A stretch of 64,000 bases of DNA, taken from NCBI RefSeq assembly GCF_026616195.1, contig NZ_JANHDH010000001.1, forward strand, positions 2,334,486-2,398,485, given 5' to 3'. The position numbers and the translations under genes are program-made. The DNA comes from Haloarchaeobius amylolyticus. Its GTDB lineage: Archaea > Halobacteriota > Halobacteria > Halobacteriales > Natrialbaceae. Positions 17,852 through 26,337 of this stretch are shown here, piece by piece. Position 1 is the stretch's first letter. Every line of letters starts with the position of its first letter. The notes under the pieces are model-generated. The model did not search any database, was not told where the DNA came from, and worked only from the letters and a program-made list of their open reading frames with translations.

Positions 17852-17964
17852 TGCTTTCATCGGCGGCCTCACTGCGTTCGGACCGCCGACCGCACGCGCC
17901 ACCCGGAAATCCACCAGCCATCGCGGGCCCACCATTCAAATACCAGCACGGGGCCAACCCCGGC

Positions 17965-18735
17965 ATGACAGCCGGAGCAGCAGTCCGCGTCTTCGCGGGG
18001 GATTGCAGCGTCGTCTTCGACGGCGCCGACAGACAGGAACACCGGGGCCACGTCGTGGTCGTGGTCAAACCGGACGACACGGTGCTGGTCCACGACGCGA
18101 AGGGCTACCAGCCCGTGGCGTGGCTGACCCGGGCCAGCGAGGTCTGGGTGACCAACGACGGGGAGCTGGACCTGCGGGCGAAAGACGGCGACCAGACGCT
18201 GCTGGTGAAGTCCCACCAGCTCCACCTCACGGGGACCTACCCGACGAGCACCGCGGGGACACCGGCGGGTCGGTGCCCGGACTGTGGCGGCGCGCTGGTC
18301 AGGACCCGGCGGGCGGTGACCTGCCTCGACTGCGAGCGCCACCACGGCATCCCCACAGATGCGGTGGTCCACGGCGGGCGCTGTGACTGCGGGCTGCCCC
18401 GGATGCGGGTCGAGCGTGGGGCGCCGCTGGACCTCTGTATCGACCGCGACTGCGAGTCGCTGGACAGCGCGGTGGTCGACCGGTTCGACCGGGCGTGGGA
18501 CTGTCCCGAGTGCGGGGACGACCTGCGGGTGCTCCGCCGTGGCGGCCTGCTGGCGGGATGCGACTCCTACCCGGACTGCGACACCGGGTTCTCGTTCCCG
18601 GCCGGTACCGTCGTCGGGACCTGCGAGTGCGGGCTGCCGGTGTTCGAGACGGCCAGCGGCCGGCGATGTCTGGACAGCACCTGCGACCGCGACTGGACCG
18701 AAGGAAACGGTGTCGAGGCCGAGACGGGGCCCTGA
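17965..18735 (+). CDS. NucS N-terminal-like domain fused to topoisomerase-type zinc ribbons
   Basis: A 256-aa protein. The N-terminal part (about 1-95), with GDCSVVFDGADR, VVVVKPDDTVLVHDAKGYQPVAW and a short TRASEVWV, resembles the N-terminal domain of the NucS/EndoMS mismatch endonuclease. The nuclease domain itself is absent. The remaining region carries several CxxC zinc ribbons: CPDCGG...CLDC, CDCG..., CPECG...GCDSYPDC and CECG...C. The CPECG unit, with GGLLAGCDSYPDC, is of the C4 type found at the end of type IA topoisomerases. It is likely a nucleic-acid-binding protein. A TATA-like TTCAAATACC at 17935-17944 supports a leaderless start at ATG 17965. It is 63 bp before endA. Confidence 0.75.
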   Translation: MTAGAAVRVFAGDCSVVFDGADRQEHRGHVVVVVKPDDTVLVHDAKGYQPVAWLTRASEVWVTNDGELDLRAKDGDQTLLVKSHQLHLTGTYPTSTAGTPAGRCPDCGGALVRTRRAVTCLDCERHHGIPTDAVVHGGRCDCGLPRMRVERGAPLDLCIDRDCESLDSAVVDRFDRAWDCPECGDDLRVLRRGGLLAGCDSYPDCDTGFSFPAGTVVGTCECGLPVFETASGRRCLDSTCDRDWTEGNGVEAETGP

Positions 18736-18798
18736 CCGACCCGCCCCAGGCGACCGGGGACCGTCACCCCTTTGCCCGCCCGGGGCGCATCCGCGCCC

Positions 18799-19830
18799 AT
18801 GGACGGACACCTCGACGGCGGCGTCGTGCACGTGGGGCAGGACGCCCGCCAGCGGTACTACGACTCGCGGGGGTACGGCTACCCTCTCGGCGGGAACGAC
18901 GTGGCGCTCGCGCCGGTCGAGGCGGCCCACCTGCTCTACCGCGGCGACCTCGATTCCGTCGACGGGATGGAATTTCGAGAGTTCATCCGCGACGCGACCG
19001 ACCCCGGGTTCATGCCGCGCTTTCTGGTCTACGCCGACCTCCGCGAGCGTGGCTTCTACCTCTCGCCGGCGAAGGCGGACTGGCTCCACGGCGTCGAGCC
19101 CGACTCTGAAGATTTCGTGGTCTACCCCCGCGGGAAGGGCCCGACCGACGGCGAGGTCGAATATCGGGTTCGAGTGGTCGGCGAGCGCGAGACGGTCGAC
19201 GCGGTGGCGCTGGGCGACGGCGTCCTGGCGGTCGTCGACGAGGAGTCCGAGATAACCTACCTCGATACGGACCACCCGGACATCGACGGCTCGGCCGGTA
19301 TCTCGCTCCCCACGGGTGTCGACTGCGACCTGCTCGCGGACCGTGCGACCTGCTGGAACCCGCCGGCGAAACTGTACGAGGAGGGCTTCTACGGCACGCC
19401 ACTGGACGGCCGGGACTCCGACCTCGGCGCCATCCAGCTCTCGCTGGTCGAGGCGGCCTACCTCGCCACCCGCGGCGCAGTCGACGTGGACCCCGAGACG
19501 GTCTGTGCGCGCGGCCGCGAGGTCGAAGGCGAGCGATTCGACCGCCGGCTCCGGGTCTACGCCGCCCTGCGCGAGGCCGAAGTGGTGCCCAAGACCGGCT
19601 TCAAGTTCGGCGCGGACTTCCGGACCTACGCCGAGTTCGAGAGCGTCGACGACTTCGGGCATAGCGAGATGCTGGTCCGGGTGCTGCCCATCAGTCACAC
19701 CTTCGCGCCGCGCGACCTGGCGCTCGACGTCCGGCTGGCGAACGGGGTCCGCAAGGAGATGGTGTTCGGGCTCGTGGATCGGCCCGGCGATGGGGTGACG
19801 TGGCTGCGGGTCGGGCGGTTGACGCCCTGA
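18799..19830 (+). CDS. endA: tRNA-splicing endonuclease
   Basis: Cuts bulge-helix-bulge introns in tRNA and rRNA precursors (343 aa, about double the length of the single-domain enzyme, as in haloarchaea where two fused repeats form the dimer). The C-terminal repeat holds the catalytic triad: Tyr in FRTYAEF, His in FGHSEMLVR and Lys in GVRKEMVFGLV. The N-terminal repeat (1-160) keeps the fold but not the triad. ATG 18799 starts MDGHLDGG; the upstream extension is not conserved in character. It may be co-transcribed with the preceding zinc-ribbon gene. Long BHB-type stems around both 23S genes in this window are expected substrates. Confidence 0.92.
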   Translation: MDGHLDGGVVHVGQDARQRYYDSRGYGYPLGGNDVALAPVEAAHLLYRGDLDSVDGMEFREFIRDATDPGFMPRFLVYADLRERGFYLSPAKADWLHGVEPDSEDFVVYPRGKGPTDGEVEYRVRVVGERETVDAVALGDGVLAVVDEESEITYLDTDHPDIDGSAGISLPTGVDCDLLADRATCWNPPAKLYEEGFYGTPLDGRDSDLGAIQLSLVEAAYLATRGAVDVDPETVCARGREVEGERFDRRLRVYAALREAEVVPKTGFKFGADFRTYAEFESVDDFGHSEMLVRVLPISHTFAPRDLALDVRLANGVRKEMVFGLVDRPGDGVTWLRVGRLTP

Positions 19831-20029
19831 AACCTGCTTCGACCTGGGGTTCGAGTCTCTCTATTCTACGGCTCGCCCCTGATGCATTCGACCCCATCGT
19901 CACGCACTGCTGCCAGAACCGACCGCTGGGGTGTGTTCGTGTTCTCGCCCAACCGTGTCACGTGTCTCGTGGAGTTCGTCGAGTACGCAGTCGACTCGCA
20001 CTGGCGTCCACGACCGCCACTGCCCCGCC

Positions 20030-20097
20030 CCGCAGCCACGCCCTCCCCAGCCGACTCCCTCCACTTCGTTCCGGGCGTCCCTCGCGCAATGTCGGTT
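20030..20097 (-). repeat. Dispersed intergenic repeat, copy C
   Basis: Reverse-oriented copy in the 624-bp gap 19831-20454, which has no gene. The core CCCTCCCCAGCCGACTCCCT is followed by CCACTTCG and ends at CCCTCGCGC. It is closest to the left half of copy A. Together with copy D about 120 bp away it makes an inverted pair within the same gap. Confidence 0.75.
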
Positions 20098-20211
20098 CGC
20101 GGCCTTCGGCACGCTCACCAGTGCGCGCCAGGTGATTCCTCCGTCGCGCGTTGAACGCCGAATCTCAGTCTGGCGCGTGCAGGCGGGCGGGTTCATCCGC
20201 CCGCCGAACCG

Positions 20212-20295
20212 CGCGAGGGATGAGACGCGCAACGAAGCGGAGTGAAACGGAGCGAAGCGAGCATCGGTATCGGCTGGGGAGGGTGTGGTGCGGTC
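20212..20295 (+). repeat. Dispersed intergenic repeat, copy D
   Basis: Plus-oriented copy in the endA-trpS gap. It runs from CGCGCGAGGGATGAGACGCG to CGGCTGGGGAGGGTGTGGTG. It is almost the exact reverse complement of copy B. Between C and D there is a GC inverted repeat (GGCGGGCGGGTTCATCCGCCCGCC, about 20186-20209). Confidence 0.8.
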
Positions 20296-20454
20296 ACGAC
20301 GCCAGCGCGAGTGAACTGCCAGTCGGTCTCGGCCGTGACCACGACAGACCGGGTCGCCCCACCGACGACGCTCTCGACAACCGACACGCACCACACCCCA
20401 GAACACGGGAAGCGAAGCTTTTTGCGCGGGCCGACGCCACTCTCGGGTAGTCAA

Positions 20455-22032
20455 ATGACGCGCGATTCCGAGTCGTCGACACCCGACGACGAGCTGGTTC
20501 CGGACGGTGGCGAGACGGCCGCCGAGGGCGCCGACGAGGTCGCACTCGACCCGTGGGGGTCCTCGACGGTCTCCGACTACCGCAAGTTGTTCGAGGAGTT
20601 CGGCATCGAGGAGTTCGACGAGGTCCTGCCCGAAGTTCCGAACCCGCACTACCTGATGCGCCGCGGGGTCATCTTCGGCCACCGCGACTACCGCCCGGTC
20701 GCCGACGCGATGCGCGAGGGCGAGCCCTGGGCCGTCCTCTCCGGGTTCATGCCGACGGGCGACCCGCACATCGGGCACAAACTGGTGTTCGACGAGATCA
20801 TCTGGCACCAGCAGCAGGGCGGGGAGGCGTACGGCCTCATCGCCGACCTGGAGGCCCACAGCGCCCGCGGGCTGACGTGGGAGGAGATCGACGAGCACTC
20901 GCGGGACTACATCCTGAGCCTGCTGGCGCTCGGGTTCGACCCCGCGGAGGGCGAACTCTACCGGCAGTCCGACAATCGAGAACTGCAGGACCTCGCCTTC
21001 GAGCTGGGCATCGAGGCGAACTACTCCGAGCTGCAGGCCATCTACGGCTTCGACGGCGAGACCGACGTGAGCCACATGCAGTCGGTCGTGACCCAGATGG
21101 CGGACATCCTCTACCCGCAACTGGACGAGCCGAAGCCGACCGTCATCCCGGTCGGCCCAGACCAGGACCCGCACATGCGCCTGGCGCGCGACCTGGCGAC
21201 CCGGATGCGTTTCTTCAAGGTCTCGAAGGCGTACGCGAGCTTCGAGGCGGACGACGACGAGCGCGAACTCATCGCGGCGGCCTACGCCGCGCTGGCGGAC
21301 GACGCGCCCGAGGGCGAGCCGGTCCGGTGTGAGGACGGCGCGGAGTGGCTGCGCGAGCACCAGCCCGAGCCGGCCGACGCCCGCGATTCCGCGGTGAAGA
21401 AGCTCGACTCCGCGGGGAAGGAGCCGCTCCGACCCCGGACCCGGTTCTTCGACCGGCAGGCGACCGACGCGGCGTTCGAGGCGCTCATCGACGCGGTCGA
21501 GGGCGAGAAGCGCGTCTACGAGGGCCACATCGATTCGTTCGACCTCGACCGAGGCGAGGCCGAGGAACTCGCCCGGCAGGTCGAGGTCGACCACGGCGGC
21601 TACGGCTTCATGCCACCGTCGTCCATCTACCATCGGTTCATGACCGGGCTCACGGGCGGGAAGATGTCCTCGTCGGTCCCGGCGAGCCACATCAGCCTGC
21701 TCGACGACCCCGAGGACGGCTACGACAAGGTGAAGTCGGCGACCACCGGCGGCCGCGAGACCGCCGAGGAGCAGCGCGAGAAGGGCGGCGAGGCCGACAA
21801 GTGCCCGGTGTACGAACTCTATGCGTACCTGCTCGCGGGCGACGACGACGAGTTCGCGACCGAGGTGTACGAGGAGTGCGTCGGCGGCGAGCGCCTCTGT
21901 GGCGGCTGCAAGGAACAGGCGGCCGAACTCATGGAGGAGTTCCTCGAAGAGCACCAGAAGAAGCGCGCGGAGGTCGCCGAACACCTCGACGACCTCGACA
22001 TCGACCTCGACTCGGACCGCAAGCGGAACTGA
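20455..22032 (+). CDS. trpS: Tryptophanyl-tRNA synthetase
   Basis: Charges tRNA-Trp (525 aa, archaeal/eukaryal type). The class I HIGH-type motif is PTGDPHIGHK and the KMSKS-type motif is GGKMSSS. An acidic N-terminal extension of about 35 residues precedes SDYRKLFEEFGI. The C-terminal half has the Cys-containing GGERLCGGCKEQA segment typical of archaeal TrpRS. ATG 20455 is preceded by an AGCTTTTTG box about 40 bp upstream. Monocistronic, since a promoter precedes the next gene. Confidence 0.94.
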   Translation: MTRDSESSTPDDELVPDGGETAAEGADEVALDPWGSSTVSDYRKLFEEFGIEEFDEVLPEVPNPHYLMRRGVIFGHRDYRPVADAMREGEPWAVLSGFMPTGDPHIGHKLVFDEIIWHQQQGGEAYGLIADLEAHSARGLTWEEIDEHSRDYILSLLALGFDPAEGELYRQSDNRELQDLAFELGIEANYSELQAIYGFDGETDVSHMQSVVTQMADILYPQLDEPKPTVIPVGPDQDPHMRLARDLATRMRFFKVSKAYASFEADDDERELIAAAYAALADDAPEGEPVRCEDGAEWLREHQPEPADARDSAVKKLDSAGKEPLRPRTRFFDRQATDAAFEALIDAVEGEKRVYEGHIDSFDLDRGEAEELARQVEVDHGGYGFMPPSSIYHRFMTGLTGGKMSSSVPASHISLLDDPEDGYDKVKSATTGGRETAEEQREKGGEADKCPVYELYAYLLAGDDDEFATEVYEECVGGERLCGGCKEQAAELMEEFLEEHQKKRAEVAEHLDDLDIDLDSDRKRN

Positions 22033-22133
22033 CCGCAGACCTGTCGGTATTCTATCTATTCTACCACGCTCGAAAGTGCCAACAGAACGTCCAGACGCAG
22101 GCACATGATGCTTCTTTCACATCTTCCAGAGGT

Positions 22134-22141
22134 AGATTTAA
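22134..22141 (+). promoter_or_regulatory. TATA box of the acidic protein gene
   Basis: ATTTAAAT lies 27 bp ahead of ATG 22168, a textbook distance for a leaderless haloarchaeal transcript. Confidence 0.7.
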
Positions 22142-22167
22142 ATCGGTCGTGATACATCTGGAGAGCG

Positions 22168-23793
22168 ATGGATTTCCGGTCGAGCCGCGACACCGACGAC
22201 GTCCGAGACACCGTCGTGTGTGCGGACGTCCTCGGTGGCTTCGGCGTCTCGACCGACGGGGTTCGCGCGCAGGCGGGTGATGATGTCGGGTCGTCGACCG
22301 AGGGACCTGCCGGCGCACCGGGGACCGCGGCAGACCGGTCGCTGGAGGCGGTCATCGCCGACGCGCTCGACGGGACCGAACACCCCGCGGAGTTCGTCCG
22401 GCGGACCATCGCCCGGTCGGACCGTGGTATCGACGCGCCGGCCCGGCACTGGCGCCACGCGCCACAGGTCCAGCTCGGGGCGGTGTTCGACGCGCTGGCG
22501 TGGGAGGCCGACCTGCGCGATGCCCACGGCCGGCGGCTCGACGAGGCGGGGTTCGCGGACTTCCCGTGGACCATCTCGCTCACGGACGCGAACGGCATCA
22601 CCCGCGAAGCCCCCTTCGAGTACCCGGAGACGCCACTGGGTGACGACAACTACCCGGCGCTGATCCACGCGGTGAACACCCGGCTGCTGTACGGGCTCGG
22701 AGTCGAGTTCGTCCAGCTCTCGGATGGGACCGACCGCTGGCGGTTCGCGCTGGTGGAGACCGACGAACTCGCCCGCCTGCGCGACCAGTTCGGGCTGCGG
22801 GTCACGGTGTTCGACCGGCCGCTGCTCTCGGCCCCCCAGCCCCCGGCGTACCTGCCCGACGAGGGCGGCGACGTGCCACTGCCGGACTGGGTGACCACGA
22901 CCGACGAGGGGCCGCGGCTCGGGCGCGAGCGGTCGGCCGCCTCGGACGTGGTGTCGTCGGTGGCGTCCGACGTGGACGCGTTCTTCGAGGACGCCGGGGA
23001 CGAGTCGGGGGCGGGGTCGGCCGCCGAGTTCATCGACTTCGTGGAGTCGGACACCGGGACGGCACCGGCGACCGGGGCGGGGTCGGGCTCCGACGACGCT
23101 GGCGACGCCGCCGCCGACGATAGCGACTCTTTCTGGGACGACGCCGGGGACTGGCGGCTGGAGCCGGTGACTGGTGGCGAGGCGAGTGAACAGGTCGACG
23201 AGGCGAGTGATGGACCAGTCGCTGGCGAAGACGATGTGGGCGGAGTCGAGGATGCCAGCGAGGACGGCGAGCCTGCCGGTGCTGCCCAGGCTACCGGACC
23301 CAGCGACGACGACGACGGCGGATTCGAACTCCTCGGCGGCGGCCCCTCGGTGTCACGCCAGTCGGGCGATACCGACGACGACCCGATGGACGACCTGTTC
23401 GACTCGGTCGAGGCGTCGGCCGCGACCGGCTCCGCGGGCGGGAGCGACCCCGAGTACGACGGGTTCGACGCCGACGACCTCGCGGACTTCAAGCGCGGGG
23501 CGCGCAAAGACAGGGTCGAGAACGACTCCTTCGGCGTCGGGGTCGAGCGCCCTTCCGAGGACGACCGGCTCGCGGCCTACGGGGCGGCCATCGACGCCGG
23601 CGGGAACCTCTCGGTCAGGGGGTTGCTCGACGACGACACCTTCGTCCCGACGTTCCCGGCGGCCGACTCCGACGAGGTCCGCATCGAGTACGAGGACGGC
23701 TGTGACCTCGATGCGCCGTCGGCCAGCGAGGTCGAGACCGACGAGGGCTTCGTCTGGGTGAACGCGGACGGCCTCTCGACGGGGACTGACTGA
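22168..23793 (+). CDS. Large acidic haloarchaeal protein of unknown function
   Basis: A 541-aa protein I cannot assign. Residues 45-225 look folded, with alternating helices and strands (VIADALDG, PWTISLTDANGI, TRLLYGLGVEFVQLSDGTDRWRFALVETDEL). Residues 240-420 are an Asp/Gly/Ser-rich, disordered acidic stretch. A short C-terminal motif region follows (LAAYGAAIDAGGNLSVRGLLDDDTF). There is no signal peptide, membrane helix or metal motif. A strong TATA at 22134-22141 shows it is transcribed on its own. An acidic protein of similar style is encoded at 25461, but I see no clear homology between them. Confidence 0.7.
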   Translation: MDFRSSRDTDDVRDTVVCADVLGGFGVSTDGVRAQAGDDVGSSTEGPAGAPGTAADRSLEAVIADALDGTEHPAEFVRRTIARSDRGIDAPARHWRHAPQVQLGAVFDALAWEADLRDAHGRRLDEAGFADFPWTISLTDANGITREAPFEYPETPLGDDNYPALIHAVNTRLLYGLGVEFVQLSDGTDRWRFALVETDELARLRDQFGLRVTVFDRPLLSAPQPPAYLPDEGGDVPLPDWVTTTDEGPRLGRERSAASDVVSSVASDVDAFFEDAGDESGAGSAAEFIDFVESDTGTAPATGAGSGSDDAGDAAADDSDSFWDDAGDWRLEPVTGGEASEQVDEASDGPVAGEDDVGGVEDASEDGEPAGAAQATGPSDDDDGGFELLGGGPSVSRQSGDTDDDPMDDLFDSVEASAATGSAGGSDPEYDGFDADDLADFKRGARKDRVENDSFGVGVERPSEDDRLAAYGAAIDAGGNLSVRGLLDDDTFVPTFPAADSDEVRIEYEDGCDLDAPSASEVETDEGFVWVNADGLSTGTD

Positions 23794-23828
23794 CTGTCTG
23801 ACTGGTGGGCCAGCGCGGCGACCGGGCC

Positions 23829-24539
23829 CTACCGCTGGACCGCGACGCAGGGCGTGTCGCGGCCGACGAACGAGCAGTCGCGGGCGTCGACGAGCCGCCA
23901 GTAGTCGCGGGGGCGGGTCCCGAGCAGGTCCTCGATGCGGCTGTACGAGAGCAGGTTCTCGCCGGCGACCACGTGGTGGAACAGCTCCCGGCGCGCGCCG
24001 GTGAACTCCCGGTCGAACCGGGTGTGGGTGTAGCGGTTGGGGTAGTTGAACACGAGGTAGCCACCCGGCCGGACCCGGTCGTACATGGCCCGGACGGCGG
24101 CCCCGGTGTCGTCGACGAAGTAGAGGGTGGCCATGCAGTAGACGAGGTCGAAGGTGCGGTCGGTCGCGAGGTCGGGGAGGGCGTCGACCGCGAAGTGGAC
24201 GTTCTCGAAGCCTAGGTCGGCGGCGAGGCGGCGGTCGTCGCGGATGACGGACGCGGAGACGTCGTAGCCGTAGAACGCGGTGTCGGGGAACCGGACCGCG
24301 AGTTCGAACAGGTCGACGGCGGCGCCACAGCCGATGGAGGCGACCGAGGCCGGCCCGCCGGTTCCCCGGGGGCCCGTGGGTGGCCAGTGGCGGTCGACGA
24401 ACCGGGCGAGGAGCCCGGGCATGGCCTCGCGGCCGATGTAGGCGACGCGCTCGTAGTCGCCGGCCGCGTAGAAGTCCTCCCAGTGGGTGGCCGACCCGGG
24501 GTCGGCCCAGGTCGCGTCCGTGGTGACGTTCTCGGACAT
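23829..24539 (-). CDS. Class I SAM-dependent methyltransferase, copy 1
   Basis: A 236-aa predicted methyltransferase with a Rossmann-type fold. Motif I is SIGCGAAVDLFELA, motif II acidic FYGYDVSASVI, then AVDALPD, and the FDLVYCMATLYFVDD region is motif IV. RPGGYLVFNYPNRYTHT is the post-motif. The motif I of classic enzymes (GxGxG) is here GCGAA. Paralogous to the next gene. A TATA-like GGTATAAC (24562-24569, minus-strand reading GTTATACC) about 25 bp upstream suggests its own leaderless promoter. Substrate unknown. Confidence 0.85.
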   Translation of the reverse strand: MSENVTTDATWADPGSATHWEDFYAAGDYERVAYIGREAMPGLLARFVDRHWPPTGPRGTGGPASVASIGCGAAVDLFELAVRFPDTAFYGYDVSASVIRDDRRLAADLGFENVHFAVDALPDLATDRTFDLVYCMATLYFVDDTGAAVRAMYDRVRPGGYLVFNYPNRYTHTRFDREFTGARRELFHHVVAGENLLSYSRIEDLLGTRPRDYWRLVDARDCSFVGRDTPCVAVQR

Positions 24540-24637
24540 ACTACTCTGAACGCGACGATTCGGTATAACGGGACACCGGCAGTGCGGGAGTCACGCCCCG
24601 GTAGGGGGTTGGTGGTGCGGAAAGCGGCCCCCGCCCG

Positions 24638-25291
24638 TCACGGCGACGCCGGCTTCCGGACGAACACGGCGGGACTCCGGCGGCTGGCGTACGGCTCGCC
24701 CCGGGCCCCGACGGCGGTCCAGTAGCTCTCGGGCCGGCGGCCGAGGACCGACTCGATGGCGTCGTAGCTGAGCAGGTTCTCGCCCGCTCCGACGAGTCCG
24801 AACGCCTCGCGCTTCTCGCCGCTGGTCTCCTCGTGGACCCAGGTCCGGGTGTACCGGTTGGGGTAGTTGAACACGAGGTGACCGCCCGGCGCGACCCGGT
24901 CGTAGAGTTCGGTGAGGGCGCGCTCGACGTCGTCGACGAAGTAGAGGGTGGCCATGCAGTAGACGAGGTCGAACTCGCGGTCGATGGCGAGGTCGGGGAG
25001 GGCGTCGACCGCGAACGAGAGGTTCGACAGCCCCGCCTCGGCGGCCTGCTCCCGGTTCGACTCGACCACCGAGGGGGCCACGTCGTAGCCGTAGAACGCG
25101 GTGTCGGGATACCGCGGTGCGAGCTCGAAGTCGACGAGGGCGGGTCCACAGCCCACGTCCGCGACGGTGTCGGGGACCCCGACGCGCTCGAAGAACGTCG
25201 CGAGGTGTTCGGGCATGTCGTCGCCGCCGACGTACGCGCCCCGGTCCCAGTCGGTGGCAGCGTAGAAGTCCGTCTCCCAGTCGAAGGGCAT
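24638..25291 (-). CDS. Class I SAM-dependent methyltransferase, copy 2
   Basis: A 217-aa tandem paralogue of the preceding gene, with the same blocks: VGCGPALVDFELA, FYGYDVAPSVV, AVDALPD, FDLVYCMATLYFVDD, PGGHLVFNYPNRYT and GENLLSY. It starts at ATG 25291 (MPFDWETDFYAATDW). The longer frame adds nine residues without support. Between the two copies is a 98-bp gap with a promoter, so they may be regulated separately. The duplication is old enough for the N-termini to have diverged. Substrate unknown. Confidence 0.85.
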   Translation of the reverse strand: MPFDWETDFYAATDWDRGAYVGGDDMPEHLATFFERVGVPDTVADVGCGPALVDFELAPRYPDTAFYGYDVAPSVVESNREQAAEAGLSNLSFAVDALPDLAIDREFDLVYCMATLYFVDDVERALTELYDRVAPGGHLVFNYPNRYTRTWVHEETSGEKREAFGLVGAGENLLSYDAIESVLGRRPESYWTAVGARGEPYASRRSPAVFVRKPASP

Positions 25292-25460
25292 GTCTCGACG
25301 TGCCAGACCGCATCGCAATAGCGTTGTGGTCCGTCGCCCCCGGGGCAGGTCGTCCGAGGGCGGACTGGCGCTGGTCTGCCCGCTTTCGACCGGCGAACCT
25401 ATCGAGAAATCGACCGGACGTGTGCGAGGAATTAACTACCAGTAGCCTGAAACCGTAGCC

Positions 25461-26114
25461 ATGCCAACCCGGGAGTCCGAGTCGAGTCGCGGGTCGTCGG
25501 GCGACCTGGCGGACGTGGTCGACGCGTTCGACGCCGATCCCGACGCCGTCATCGAACACAACGACACCGGCGAGAGCACCGTCGCCGACCCCGCCGCAGT
25601 CTTCGATTCTCTCCTGGAACGCGACGATTCCGACGAGTCGCTGGCGGGCCTCGCTGACGATGAGGCCCGGCACCCGGTCCCGGAGCTCGATGGGGCGTTC
25701 GCCGCCGTCGAGTCCGACGTCGACCGCGAGGCTGACGGCCGTGGGCGCTGGCTCGCCTACGACGAGTTCGACTTCGGCGCGGCGGAGCGCCCGGCCGACA
25801 CCGGTTCCACCGACACCGGCCCGACCGACACCGGGCCGAGTGCCCACGAGGAGTTCAAGTCGCTCGCCGCCGAGTCCGGGGCGGTCGACCTCGACGACCT
25901 CGACCTCGAGGAGCTGGCACTCGGTGACGGGACCGTCGCCGCCTCGCTGGACCTCGACGCGCCGAGCGAGGAGGAGGCGCTGGCCGACGTGTTGCAGGCC
26001 GGCGAGACGGCCGACGCCGTCCCGGGGTCGGACGCCGACGACACACCGGACGACACCCCGGACCCGGACGACGCGACCGACCCCATCGACGAGGCCGGCT
26101 TCGACTGGGACTGA
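25461..26114 (+). CDS. Acidic, probably disordered haloarchaeal protein
   Basis: A 217-aa, very acidic protein (Asp/Glu/Ala/Thr-rich) with no recognised domain. Weak periodic units include TGSTDTGPTDTGP and DLDDLDLEEL. A possible helix is SGAVDLDDLDLEELALGDG. A TATA-like AATTAACT at about 25430-25437 fits a leaderless start at ATG 25461. It ends just upstream of the Phe-rich leader ORF of pheS. Function unknown. Confidence 0.65.
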   Translation: MPTRESESSRGSSGDLADVVDAFDADPDAVIEHNDTGESTVADPAAVFDSLLERDDSDESLAGLADDEARHPVPELDGAFAAVESDVDREADGRGRWLAYDEFDFGAAERPADTGSTDTGPTDTGPSAHEEFKSLAAESGAVDLDDLDLEELALGDGTVAASLDLDAPSEEEALADVLQAGETADAVPGSDADDTPDDTPDPDDATDPIDEAGFDWD

Positions 26115-26166
26115 CCGGTCTCACGGCTCCCGAAGGCTTTTCTGCGGTCACGCGAACATCCCCAGT

Positions 26167-26247
26167 ATGGCAGCCGAATCCAGCCATCGTGGTATCGCAC
26201 AGGAGCACGGCGACACCCCCGGGTTCGGCTTTTTCTTCGCGGTGTAG
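26167..26247 (+). CDS. Phe-rich 26-aa ORF upstream of pheS (candidate leader peptide)
   Basis: ATG 26167 to TAG 26247 encodes 26 residues ending in PGFGFFFAV, with Phe at positions 20, 22, 23 and 24 immediately before the stop. The Phe codons TTC-GGC-TTT-TTC-TTC create a T-rich tract (26229-26238). The stop lies 90 bp ahead of the pheS start. A TATA-like GCTTTTC lies about 28 bp upstream of the ATG. In bacteria, Phe-rich leader peptides control pheST by attenuation. This position and composition suggest an analogous sensor of Phe-tRNA charging. That role is inference; the ORF itself is plain. Confidence 0.6.
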   Translation: MAAESSHRGIAQEHGDTPGFGFFFAV

Positions 26248-26337
26248 GCACGGCGGACTCCCCGGCGCGGTCCCGGCGGACGAAATCGTGCGCTTCGGAA
26301 TAGCTAACTGACTGACCCGAGCACGCACTACCAAGAG

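Noticed and set aside
19845..19875. GGGGTTCGAGTCTC as a tRNA T-arm after endA
   Set aside because: No matching acceptor, anticodon or D-arm can be formed around it; coincidental.
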